A stretch of DNA of 6,480 nucleotides from positions 1-6,480 of the forward strand of contig JALHTS010000570.1 of the NCBI GenBank assembly GCA_022865965.1, in the 5' to 3' direction. How positions within the stretch are numbered: position 1 is the first letter of the stretch; every line of letters begins with the position of its first letter. Under the pieces are notes generated by a model. That model searched no databases, had not been told where the DNA came from, and was given only the letters and a program-made list of their open reading frames with translations. The stretch is from Ignavibacteriaceae bacterium. Lineage in GTDB: Bacteria > Bacteroidota > Ignavibacteria > Ignavibacteriales > Ignavibacteriaceae. Below are positions 1 through 6,269 of this stretch, piece by piece. The translations under genes were made by a program, and so were the position numbers.

Positions 1-5
1 ACTTG

Positions 6-79
6 TACGCCCGAGTGGACTCGAACCACTAACCTCCAGCTTAGAAGGCTGATGCTCTATCCGATTGAGCTACGGGCGC
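6..79 (-). tRNA. tRNA-Arg (anticodon UCU)
   Basis: Decodes AGA arginine codons. Read on the minus strand, the acceptor GCGCCCG pairs with CGGGCGU (one G-U pair). It is followed by U8-A9, a D stem GCUC/GAGC, an anticodon stem UCAGC/GCUGG closing the loop CUUCUAA (anticodon UCU), and a T arm AGUGG-UUCGAGU-CCACU with the standard TTCGA motif. The discriminator is A at position 6, and the next bases read CAA, so CCA is not encoded and must be added enzymatically. The gene lies 20 bases downstream of tRNA-Pro on the same strand, so the two are probably cut from one transcript. Confidence 0.96.
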
Positions 80-99
80 TTTTAAAATAAAATCTTCTG

Positions 100-174
100 T
101 CGGGGCGGCAGGATTCGAACCTGCGACCTCCTGCTCCCAAAGCAGGCGCGATAACCGGACTACGCTACGCCCCG
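100..174 (-). tRNA. tRNA-Pro (anticodon UGG)
   Basis: Decodes proline CCN codons, mainly CCA and CCG, through a wobble U34. On the minus strand the acceptor CGGGGCG pairs perfectly with CGCCCCG. The anticodon stem CCUGC/GCAGG closes the loop UUUGGGA (anticodon UGG, G37), and the T arm is GCAGG-UUCGAAU-CCUGC. The discriminator is A at position 100 and CCA is not encoded (the next bases are CAG). This is the first gene of a two-tRNA unit with tRNA-Arg. A sigma70-like promoter lies just upstream at 181-210. Confidence 0.96.
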
Positions 175-180
175 ATTTTT

Positions 181-210
181 AAATTAGCTCATTCTAAAAC
201 AAATTTTCAA
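181..210 (-). promoter_or_regulatory. Candidate sigma70-type promoter of the tRNA-Pro/tRNA-Arg unit
   Basis: On the minus strand a -35-like TTGAAA (205-210) is separated by 18 bases from a -10-like TAATTT (181-186). A start 6-7 bases further on would fall at or next to the first base of mature tRNA-Pro (174). The boxes are close to, but not exactly, the TTGACA/TATAAT consensus, and in such AT-rich DNA partial matches are common. The call rests mainly on position and orientation. Confidence 0.4.
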
Positions 211-364
211 CGAACCTATTCAATAAAACTCCGTTCAGAAGTAATGCATAAAACAACAAATTTCGGAACTATAAAAAAAAATCGTGAAATGAATAAATGA
301 TTTCCAAACGAGGCACAAATATATGTTGAATAATTAAAAAACACAATTTTTGGGCAATTTTCCA

Positions 365-377
365 TTATGCAGCATAA
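365..377. promoter_or_regulatory. Small inverted repeat upstream of the Lol operon (possible operator)
   Basis: TTATGC and GCATAA are perfect 6-base inverted repeats around a central A. The dyad sits just upstream of the candidate lol promoter and could be a regulator site. It is short and AT-rich and no known regulator motif was recognised, so chance is a real possibility. Confidence 0.2.
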
Positions 378-381
378 ATGA

Positions 382-412
382 TTTTTATACAGCTAAATTG
401 TCGTTAAATTTG
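382..412 (+). promoter_or_regulatory. Candidate Bacteroidota-like promoter of the Lol operon
   Basis: TAAATTTG at 405-412 matches the TAnnTTTG -7 element known from Bacteroidota. A one-mismatch -33 element, TTTT in place of TTTG, lies at 382-385 with a 19-base spacer. Transcription would begin near 418-420, giving a leader of only about 14 bases before the ATG at 433. The leader contains no Shine-Dalgarno sequence, only A-rich bases, which fits translation initiation in that group. The -7 match is good, the -33 match weak. Confidence 0.4.
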
Positions 413-432
413 TATAAAATAATAATAAAAGA

Positions 433-1653
433 ATGTCATTTTCCCTTTTTATATCCCGCAGATTCCTGAATTCGCGTAAAGAATCAGGATTTCTCAATAT
501 CATTTCGAAGATTGCGATTGTCGGAATTGCCATTGGTGTGGCTACTTTGATTATAGCTCTTTCAGTTTTGAGCGGATTTGAGAAAACCATCCAGGAGAAA
601 ATCACTGATTTTGATTCACATATAAAAATTACTTCATTCAGTGGAACTGTAAACAATTATAATCAGATCACTGCAAAAATTGAAAATCTTTTGGGTGAAC
701 ATAAAAGGAATATAATTCCTTTTGCATCCAAACTTGCAATAGTAAGTTCAAAGAAAAGGCAGGAAGGAATCAGTGTCATTGGAATTCCGGTAGAAGGTCA
801 AATTGAAAGATTAAAGAAAAATATAATAAGCGGTGATTTCGATTTAGGCAATAAAAATTCAAACCATATAATAATTGGAAAAGTATTGGCGAATAAGCTT
901 ATGCTTAAAGTTGGTGACAAAGTTACTCTCTTTGCTTTGAAAGATGATCAGACTCCTTCACCTCAAAATCTGCCTAACATAGATAAATTTACTGTAACAG
1001 GAATATTTGAAAGCGGAATGGCGGAATACGATGATCTTTATGCATATACAAATCTTACAGATGCACAAAATCTTTTTTCAATCGGTCAATCGATTAATGG
1101 GTATGATATTCAACTTACAAGCATTGAGAAAATAGATTCGCTGACAAGTTTGCTTAGAAAAAATTTAAGCTATCCCCTGTTTGCTCGTTCTCTCTTTGAA
1201 AGTCATCGGAATATTTTTACCTGGATTGAATTACAACAAAAACCTATTCCTATTATTCTTGGATTAATAATTATTGTCGCTGTATTCAATATCATCGGAA
1301 CATTATTGATTCTTGTACTTGAAAAAACTAATGCAATAGGAACATTAAAATCACTTGGAGCAGACAGAAAACAAATTCTTAAGATTTTTTTAATCCAGGG
1401 AATTTTGATCGGTTTAATTGGAATTATCCTCGGTAATTTGCTTGCGATTATTTTAATGCAAATTCAAATCCAGTTTGATGTGATTACAGTACCCTCATCA
1501 GTTTATTTCGTAACAAAAGTACCATTTGACTTAAGTCCTATCACATTTCTTTTTGTATCTTCAATCGCTTTACTCTTAAGTTTAGGCGCCTCAATTATTC
1601 CAAGTTTTATCGCAGCAAAGGTAACACCCATTAAAAGTTTGAGGTTTGATTAA
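433..1653 (+). CDS. LolC/LolE-family lipoprotein-releasing permease (first of two paralogues)
   Basis: Inner-membrane permease of the Lol ABC exporter, which lifts mature lipoproteins out of the inner membrane toward the outer membrane. The 406-residue length and layout fit the family: a cytoplasmic N-terminus with FISRRFL, a first membrane helix at about 22-48 ending in LSVLSGFE, a periplasmic domain at about 50-270, then three helices at about 272-297, 318-345 and 368-394. The cytoplasmic coupling segment EKTNAIGTLKSLGA (297-310) should contact the LolD ATPase. Residues 167-185, including TPSPQNLP, lie where E. coli LolC carries its LolA-binding hook, but the match is loose. It is first in the operon and its TAA overlaps the next ATG by one base. 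No Shine-Dalgarno sequence precedes the start. Whether it plays the LolC or the LolE role cannot be told from sequence, so no symbol is given. Confidence 0.9.
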   Translation: MSFSLFISRRFLNSRKESGFLNIISKIAIVGIAIGVATLIIALSVLSGFEKTIQEKITDFDSHIKITSFSGTVNNYNQITAKIENLLGEHKRNIIPFASKLAIVSSKKRQEGISVIGIPVEGQIERLKKNIISGDFDLGNKNSNHIIIGKVLANKLMLKVGDKVTLFALKDDQTPSPQNLPNIDKFTVTGIFESGMAEYDDLYAYTNLTDAQNLFSIGQSINGYDIQLTSIEKIDSLTSLLRKNLSYPLFARSLFESHRNIFTWIELQQKPIPIILGLIIIVAVFNIIGTLLILVLEKTNAIGTLKSLGADRKQILKIFLIQGILIGLIGIILGNLLAIILMQIQIQFDVITVPSSVYFVTKVPFDLSPITFLFVSSIALLLSLGASIIPSFIAAKVTPIKSLRFD

Positions 1654-2885
1654 TGTTATTCGAAAGATTCATAGCGCGGCGTTATCTTATTTCAAAACAT
1701 AAACTTAACTTTATCACCATTATATCATTTCTATCAACTTTTGGAATTACAATTGGTGTAGCTGCATTAATAGTTGTCCTGTCTGTCTTCAACGGATTTG
1801 GTAGTTTAGTCCAATCCTATTTAATGAATTTTGATCCCCATCTTAGAATAGAATTCATATCACATTATAATGAAGATGATTTACTCAAACTGGATAAAGT
1901 CTTATCAAATGAATCTGATTTAATTGAATTCGCACCGTATGTGAGCGGTAAAGTGCTTGCTTTAAGAAGAGATTTGACGGAAATTATAAATCTGAAAAGT
2001 GTTGAGCCGGAAAAAGCCAACGAAATATATGGAATTAATAACAGCATTATCTTTGGCAGTGATGAACTTAAAGATAAAGGCGATTTACCTGTTATCTTAA
2101 TTGGTATAAAACTAGCTGATAAACTTCAATCGTTAGTTGGAGATACTATTACAATAATTTCTCCTTCTGGAATTGAACGAGCCATAACTCAATTCACTTT
2201 ACCTAATTCACAAAGTTTTTTAGTTGGTGGAATATTTTCATCACAAAATAATGAGTATGATGCTAGTTTAGCGTTTATCTCTCTTGAGTACGGACAATTT
2301 CTTCTCGGTTACAAAAAATCCTATCAGGGTTATGAAGTTAAACTTACTGATATAAATCAATCATTTAAATTAAAAAATAAACTTGATTCTGTTCTGGATA
2401 AAAATATTTTTTCAGTTTCAACCTGGTATGATTTTCATAAAGATCTCTATTCAGTTATGCAGATTGAAAGATGGGTTGCTTATATTCTGCTTTCATTAAT
2501 TATTGCGGTAGCAACATTCAATATTCTTGGTTCACTTTCAATGACTGTAATTGAAAAGAAAAGAGACATTGGAATTCTGCGTGCTATGGGTGTAAAAGAA
2601 AATTCCATAAAAAAAATCTTTATGTATGAAGGTTTGATGATTGGAATATTCGGAACTCTAGTCGGAGTTTTAATTGGCTACTTCATATGTTTTCTTCAAA
2701 TAAACTATAACATTTATCCGCTTGATCCGACACAATATAAAATTGATGCATTACCTGTTGAATTAAGATTATCAGATTTCTTTTTCGTCTCAGGTGCCGC
2801 AATGATACTATCATTTCTTGCATCTTATTTTCCAGCTAGAAGAGCAGCACGTGTAAACACTATTGAAGCAATTAAATGGGAATAA
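1653..2885 (+). CDS. LolC/LolE-family lipoprotein-releasing permease (second paralogue)
   Basis: Second permease subunit of the Lol exporter, 410 residues. Order of parts: FIARRYL at 6-12, membrane helix about 22-47 with GITIGVAALIVVLSV and NGF, periplasmic domain about 50-270, helices at about 272-298, 322-350 and 374-396. The coupling segment EKKRDIGILRAMG (301-313) is close to the family consensus and more canonical than that of its neighbour. The segment around 170-190 (PSG, then LPNSQSFLVGGIF) aligns with the hook region of E. coli LolC. The C-terminal stretch IDALPVEL through FLASYFPARRAA resembles E. coli LolE, so the LolC/LolE label is ambiguous. The ATG overlaps the upstream stop as TAATG, with GAGG at 1641-1644 as a possible ribosome site, suggesting translational coupling. 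The gene leads directly into lolD. Confidence 0.91.
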   Translation: MLFERFIARRYLISKHKLNFITIISFLSTFGITIGVAALIVVLSVFNGFGSLVQSYLMNFDPHLRIEFISHYNEDDLLKLDKVLSNESDLIEFAPYVSGKVLALRRDLTEIINLKSVEPEKANEIYGINNSIIFGSDELKDKGDLPVILIGIKLADKLQSLVGDTITIISPSGIERAITQFTLPNSQSFLVGGIFSSQNNEYDASLAFISLEYGQFLLGYKKSYQGYEVKLTDINQSFKLKNKLDSVLDKNIFSVSTWYDFHKDLYSVMQIERWVAYILLSLIIAVATFNILGSLSMTVIEKKRDIGILRAMGVKENSIKKIFMYEGLMIGIFGTLVGVLIGYFICFLQINYNIYPLDPTQYKIDALPVELRLSDFFFVSGAAMILSFLASYFPARRAARVNTIEAIKWE

Positions 2886-2893
2886 AAACAGAT

Positions 2894-3574
2894 ATGTCAA
2901 TAATCATTAAAGCAGAAGATTTATATAAATCATTTACAACTGTCAAGAATGTTAAACTTGATGTTCTTAGAGGTATTTCAATTGAAGTTGAACATGAAAA
3001 AATATCTGTTATAATCGGTGCATCCGGTGCGGGTAAAAGTACTTTACTGCATCTTCTAAGCGGATTAGATAAACCAGACAGCGGTAAAGTCTTCTTTGAC
3101 GGTAAAGACATATTCAGATACGGCGATGAAAAGCTATCCAAATTCAGAAATCAGAATATTGGATTTATATTTCAGTTCCATCATCTTCTTCCTGAGTTTA
3201 CTGCACTTGAAAACGTAGCAATTCCATTAATGATCAGCGGACTATCATTAAATAAATCAATTGAAAGAGCAAAAGCATTATTAGATTCAGTTGGATTAAC
3301 GGAAAGACTGGATCATAAACCGGCAGAACTTTCAGGCGGAGAACAGCAAAGAGTAGCAGTTGCAAGAGCACTTGCTAATAATCCTAAAATTATTTTTGCA
3401 GATGAACCAACAGGAAATTTGGACTCAGCAAATAGCGAATCAATTCACAAGCTTCTATTTGAATTAAGAGACAGATTAAAAATTACTTTTATAATTGTTA
3501 CTCATAATCCTGGTTTGGTAAAGTTAGCCGATAAGGTTTATGAAATGAAAGACGGATTGATAAGCCAGAAGTGA
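2894..3574 (+). CDS. lolD: LolD, ATPase of the lipoprotein-releasing ABC exporter
   Basis: Cytoplasmic ATPase that powers lipoprotein release by the two upstream permeases. Positions below count from the in-frame ATG at 2876. Walker A GASGAGKS is at 48-55 (Lys54), the Q-loop Gln is at 100, the signature LSGGEQQ at 152-158, Walker B IIFADE at 172-177 (Glu177), the D-loop NLD at 181-183 and the H-loop His at 210. QFHHLLPEFTALENVAIPL (100-118) is highly typical of LolD rather than of other MacB/FtsE-type ATPases. The start is uncertain. ATG 2876 would overlap the upstream permease by 10 bases and give 232 residues. ATG 2894, 8 bases past that stop, gives 226 residues beginning MSIIIKAEDLYKSF, which fits family N-termini better, so it is chosen. 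Neither start has a strong ribosome site. All catalytic motifs are intact. Confidence 0.95.
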   Translation: MSIIIKAEDLYKSFTTVKNVKLDVLRGISIEVEHEKISVIIGASGAGKSTLLHLLSGLDKPDSGKVFFDGKDIFRYGDEKLSKFRNQNIGFIFQFHHLLPEFTALENVAIPLMISGLSLNKSIERAKALLDSVGLTERLDHKPAELSGGEQQRVAVARALANNPKIIFADEPTGNLDSANSESIHKLLFELRDRLKITFIIVTHNPGLVKLADKVYEMKDGLISQK

Positions 3575-3613
3575 TTTCCAGCTTATTTGTTAGCTGTTGT
3601 TATATTTGCATAC

Positions 3614-3664
3614 GGATATAAGGAATAGAATGTCATTATCTATCCCGTTATAACCCTATTTTTT
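3614..3664 (+). terminator. Probable intrinsic terminator of the Lol operon
   Basis: A long imperfect hairpin is followed by a T-run. The outer stem GGATATAA (3614-3621) pairs with TTATAACC (3648-3655) with one A-A mismatch. The inner stem GGAATAGA (3622-3629) pairs with TCTATCC (3639-3645) with one bulged A. The loop is 9 bases, with two unpaired bases (CG) on the 3' side between stems. CTA then TTTTTT (3659-3664) follows. The stem is A/T-rich and so weaker than a textbook terminator, but its place 40 bases after lolD, facing a convergent operon, supports the call. No equivalent T-run is seen for the opposite direction. Confidence 0.6.
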
Positions 3665-3665
3665 C

Positions 3666-3679
3666 TAAAGAATTCTTTA
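3666..3679. repeat. Perfect 14-base palindrome in the convergent spacer
   Basis: TAAAGAATTCTTTA is a perfect self-complementary sequence just after the lol terminator T-run and 14 bases beyond the pepA stop codon. It has no loop, so it makes a poor hairpin in RNA. It could be a protein-binding dyad or chance. No function is assigned. Confidence 0.3.
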
Positions 3680-3692
3680 CGTTATATCTTTT

Positions 3693-5201
3693 CTAAACTT
3701 TGCTATTCTTAACAAGATAATCGACCAACAATCTGACGCCAAACCCTGTCATATATTTTTTGCTATAATTGTTTGAAGGATTTTTAAATGCTGGACCGGC
3801 TATATCAATATGAGCCCAAGGAATATTTTTATCCACAAAATTTTCTAAAAATTTAGCTGCGGAAATTGCTCCACCCCATCTTCCTCCATCATTTTTAACA
3901 TCGGCTACTTCGCTTTTATTTAATTCGTGATAATCAGCCCACAATGGCAAACGCCAAACACGGTCATAAGTTTTCATTCCGCTTTGATATAGATCACCAG
4001 CGAGTTTGTCGTTATGAGTAAATAATCCGGCAGCAATTTCACCCAGAGCAACAACAACTGCACCGGTAAGAGTTGCTAGATCAATTATTTCATCAACTTT
4101 TAATTTAGAAGCATAGTGAAGTCCATCAGCAAGAACTACTCGTCCTTCTGCATCCGTATCATCAACTTCAACTGATTTTCCTGAGGCAGTTTTAATGATA
4201 TCACCGGGACGGAAGGATTCTCCGGAAGGCATATTTTCTGCAGAAGGAATTATTCCATATAGATGGACAGGTAAATTATTTTTAGCTGCCGCTAAAACAG
4301 TTCCGGCAACAACTGCAGCTCCTGACATATCACCTTTCATCTCACCCATATTTGCAGAAGGTTTTATTGAAATTCCGCCTGAATCAAAAGTTATTCCTTT
4401 TCCGACCAATGCAATTTTTTTAAGTCGCTTACTTTTCTTTTTTCCGGACTTATATTCAAGTACGATAAATCTTGGTTTGTTAACACTTCCCTGTCCAACA
4501 GCAATCAATCCTCCCATTTTCATTCTTTTAATTTCATCTTCACTAAAAACTCTAACTCGAATTCCTGTATTTTTTAGTTCCTTTAATCTGTTCGCAAATT
4601 TTTGAGGAGTTAAATTATTTCCGGGTTCATTTTGCAAATCCCTTGCAAATACAACGCCTTCCATAGTATTGCGCGCTTTTATAATAGCAGATTTTAATTT
4701 TTTAAGATCATCAGCATAAAACAAAACATTAAGTTCTCGAAGCTTTTTCTTATCGGATTTATACCTATCAAATGAATAATTTCCGTAATAAACACCTTCT
4801 ATAAATGTTTGATAATAGTATTCTTCATCCTTGAAATATTCTCTTACATTTCTGATTGAAGGTATAAAAATGTGAAGGTATTTTGGATTTTCGTTCTTGA
4901 GCTCATTGATGAATGAAGCTAAATCATTACGAAATATTTCTACATTAAATTTTTCATCTTTTTTGACTTTTCTTATTATCAGTTCATCCGGTTTGGTTTT
5001 TGGATTCGAAATCCTAAGTCTCTCAAATTTTTCAAAGACAAAATTTTTCTTATCCAACTCAGAGAATTTCATATTGAATATTCTCTCAAGATTTTTCAAA
5101 CCTGTTGATAGCTTACCATCATCAAAGATATATTTATAGACAATTGATAAAGGTTTATAGACTATTTTCTTTTCACCGGATTTTACGATTAGTTTAAACA
5201 T
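3693..5201 (-). CDS. pepA: Leucyl aminopeptidase PepA, peptidase family M17
   Basis: Cytosolic two-metal aminopeptidase that removes N-terminal residues, leucine preferred in the family, from peptides, usually as a hexamer. The 502-residue length is normal. The N-terminal macro-like domain (about 1-165) is divergent and lysine-rich. The catalytic domain follows, with NEPGNNLTP at 191-199. Metal ligands are all present: Lys268, Asp273 (in TFDSGG), Asp291, Asp350 and Glu352. The catalytic Lys280 and Arg354 are also kept. The order and spacing match E. coli PepA with a constant two-residue offset. The family signature NTDAEGRL is altered to DTDAEGRV (348-355), preceded by Asp347 where Leu is usual. 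The start ATG lies 4 bases after the stop of the DHH phosphoesterase gene, with only a weak GTGAG ribosome-site candidate, indicating co-transcription. Some PepA proteins also bind DNA; nothing here shows this. Confidence 0.96.
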   Translation of the reverse strand: MFKLIVKSGEKKIVYKPLSIVYKYIFDDGKLSTGLKNLERIFNMKFSELDKKNFVFEKFERLRISNPKTKPDELIIRKVKKDEKFNVEIFRNDLASFINELKNENPKYLHIFIPSIRNVREYFKDEEYYYQTFIEGVYYGNYSFDRYKSDKKKLRELNVLFYADDLKKLKSAIIKARNTMEGVVFARDLQNEPGNNLTPQKFANRLKELKNTGIRVRVFSEDEIKRMKMGGLIAVGQGSVNKPRFIVLEYKSGKKKSKRLKKIALVGKGITFDSGGISIKPSANMGEMKGDMSGAAVVAGTVLAAAKNNLPVHLYGIIPSAENMPSGESFRPGDIIKTASGKSVEVDDTDAEGRVVLADGLHYASKLKVDEIIDLATLTGAVVVALGEIAAGLFTHNDKLAGDLYQSGMKTYDRVWRLPLWADYHELNKSEVADVKNDGGRWGGAISAAKFLENFVDKNIPWAHIDIAGPAFKNPSNNYSKKYMTGFGVRLLVDYLVKNSKV

Positions 5202-5205
5202 TTTC

Positions 5206-6198
5206 TCACTGATATTTGTTAATGTATTCTTGTGCTTTATTTAAAATTATAGGAAAAAACTCATCGAGTTTAGAGTCATGAAAACGTGCTCCCGAAGCAT
5301 TTATATGTCCGCCTCCACCAAATTCAGCCGCAAGTTTATTTACGGGCAAATTCCCTTTCGATCTGAAACTGACTTTAAATCCACTTTTCAACTCTATAAA
5401 TAAAATTCCTAATCGAACATTTTCAATGGATAACGAAAGGTTAACGAAACCGTCCGTATCACTTTCAATTCCATCAACTTCGCTAAAATCATTTTGAGTT
5501 AATATCATATAACCTATTTGATTATTAGCAGTTAGCATCAAGGAATTAAGAGTCTTTCCAAGCAATTTAATTTTACTAAATTTACTCTGGTCATAGATTT
5601 TATCATACACTTCACCCGGATCAACACGCTTTTCCAATAACTCTGCAATTATACGATGAAGCGCAGGAGTTGTTCTTTCAAATCTGAATGATCCAGTATC
5701 TGTCATAATTGCAGCATAAATTGGATTTGCTAACGAAAAATCTAATTCAACTATTCTTGTTTTTTTAATAAAGTCGTAAATAATCTCTGCAGTTGCACTA
5801 TAATCCAATCCTATAAATAGTTCATCTACAAAATTCTCTGAATCCTGATGATGATCTATACAGATTTTTATTTTGGATGATGAATTAAATGCATCTTTCA
5901 TACTTACGATTCTGTCTAACTTATTAAAATCAAGAGCAATTAAAACATCAACATCGTTACAGATATTCGAATCAATTTCAGGACTGAATTTTTTAATAGT
6001 TTTTTCAGTATCAAGAAATTCCAGATTGTATGGTGTTTGACTAGGATTATAAATAACAATCTTTTTATTTAATTTTTTGAGCAATTGGTAGAATGCTATT
6101 TCTGACCCGATAGCATCAGCATCGGGATTAACGTGAGTTGTTAAAAGAAAAGAATTATTGTTAAGAATAATTTGTTTTAGTTTTTCGAAATCAATCAT
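5206..6198 (-). CDS. nrnA: DHH/DHHA1 phosphoesterase, NrnA-type oligoribonuclease / pAp phosphatase
   Basis: Probable cytosolic phosphoesterase that degrades 2-5 nucleotide RNAs and/or dephosphorylates 3'-phosphoadenosine 5'-phosphate (pAp), using manganese in the family. The 330-residue length is typical of stand-alone NrnA. Motif I is THVNPDADAIGSE (21-33; His22, Asp26, Asp28), motif II has Asp90 in ALDFN, motif III is DHH at 115-117, motif IV is TDTGSFRF (166-173) with Asp167. The C-terminal DHHA1 domain carries FRSKGNLP (278-285) and the substrate-binding GGGGHINASG (294-303). There is no membrane segment, PAS or GGDEF domain, so it is not GdpP. A stand-alone cyclic-di-AMP or pGpA-cleaving DHH enzyme remains possible because these share the same fold. 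The start at 6198 has no clear Shine-Dalgarno sequence and lies just after a terminator-like hairpin. pepA follows 4 bases downstream. Confidence 0.9.
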   Translation of the reverse strand: MIDFEKLKQIILNNNSFLLTTHVNPDADAIGSEIAFYQLLKKLNKKIVIYNPSQTPYNLEFLDTEKTIKKFSPEIDSNICNDVDVLIALDFNKLDRIVSMKDAFNSSSKIKICIDHHQDSENFVDELFIGLDYSATAEIIYDFIKKTRIVELDFSLANPIYAAIMTDTGSFRFERTTPALHRIIAELLEKRVDPGEVYDKIYDQSKFSKIKLLGKTLNSLMLTANNQIGYMILTQNDFSEVDGIESDTDGFVNLSLSIENVRLGILFIELKSGFKVSFRSKGNLPVNKLAAEFGGGGHINASGARFHDSKLDEFFPIILNKAQEYINKYQ

Positions 6199-6202
6199 GA
6201 GC

Positions 6203-6238
6203 TAAAAACTAAACGGGCTAAGGAAAATTCCAAAGCCC
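6203..6238 (-). terminator. Terminator-like hairpin between the ferredoxin oxidoreductase gene and nrnA
   Basis: On the minus strand GGGCT (6238-6234) pairs with AGCCC (6219-6215). Inside it, after a TT/TT internal loop, GGA pairs with TCC around ATTT. The stem is followed by GTTTAGTTTTT down to 6204. The plus-strand reading has no T-run, so it points left and would end transcription coming from the oxidoreductase gene, whose stop is 32 bases upstream of the stem. The T-run ends only 5 bases before the nrnA ATG. Confidence 0.55.
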
Positions 6239-6269
6239 ATTATGAATAGATTTCCGATATAAGTTTTGA

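Noticed and set aside
244..300. Short reading frame of 18 codons (ATG CAT AAA to TGA) between the tRNAs and the lol operon
   Set aside because: It has no ribosome site, no recognised motif, and its length is expected by chance in AT-rich DNA.
393..656. 87-codon open frame on the minus strand
   Set aside because: It is antisense to the start of the first Lol permease and has no recognised domain or start signal.
1865..2047. 60-codon open frame on the minus strand
   Set aside because: It is antisense inside the second Lol permease and low in complexity (Leu/Ser).
2872..3141. 89-codon open frame on the minus strand
   Set aside because: It is antisense to the Walker A region of lolD, which is certain to be coding.
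4195..4605. 136-codon open frame on the plus strand
   Set aside because: It lies wholly antisense inside pepA, whose catalytic motifs fill this stretch. The translation has no recognisable domain, so it is a shadow frame.
4897..5139. 80-codon open frame on the plus strand, hydrophobic-looking
   Set aside because: It is antisense to the N-terminal part of pepA. The Leu/Ser/Phe-rich product is what the reverse of Lys/Glu/Asp-rich AT-biased codons gives.
5206..6198. Idea that the DHH protein is a GdpP-type cyclic-di-AMP phosphodiesterase
   Set aside because: GdpP has N-terminal membrane helices, a PAS domain and a degenerate GGDEF domain. This protein starts directly with the DHH domain. A stand-alone DHH enzyme with related activity is not excluded.
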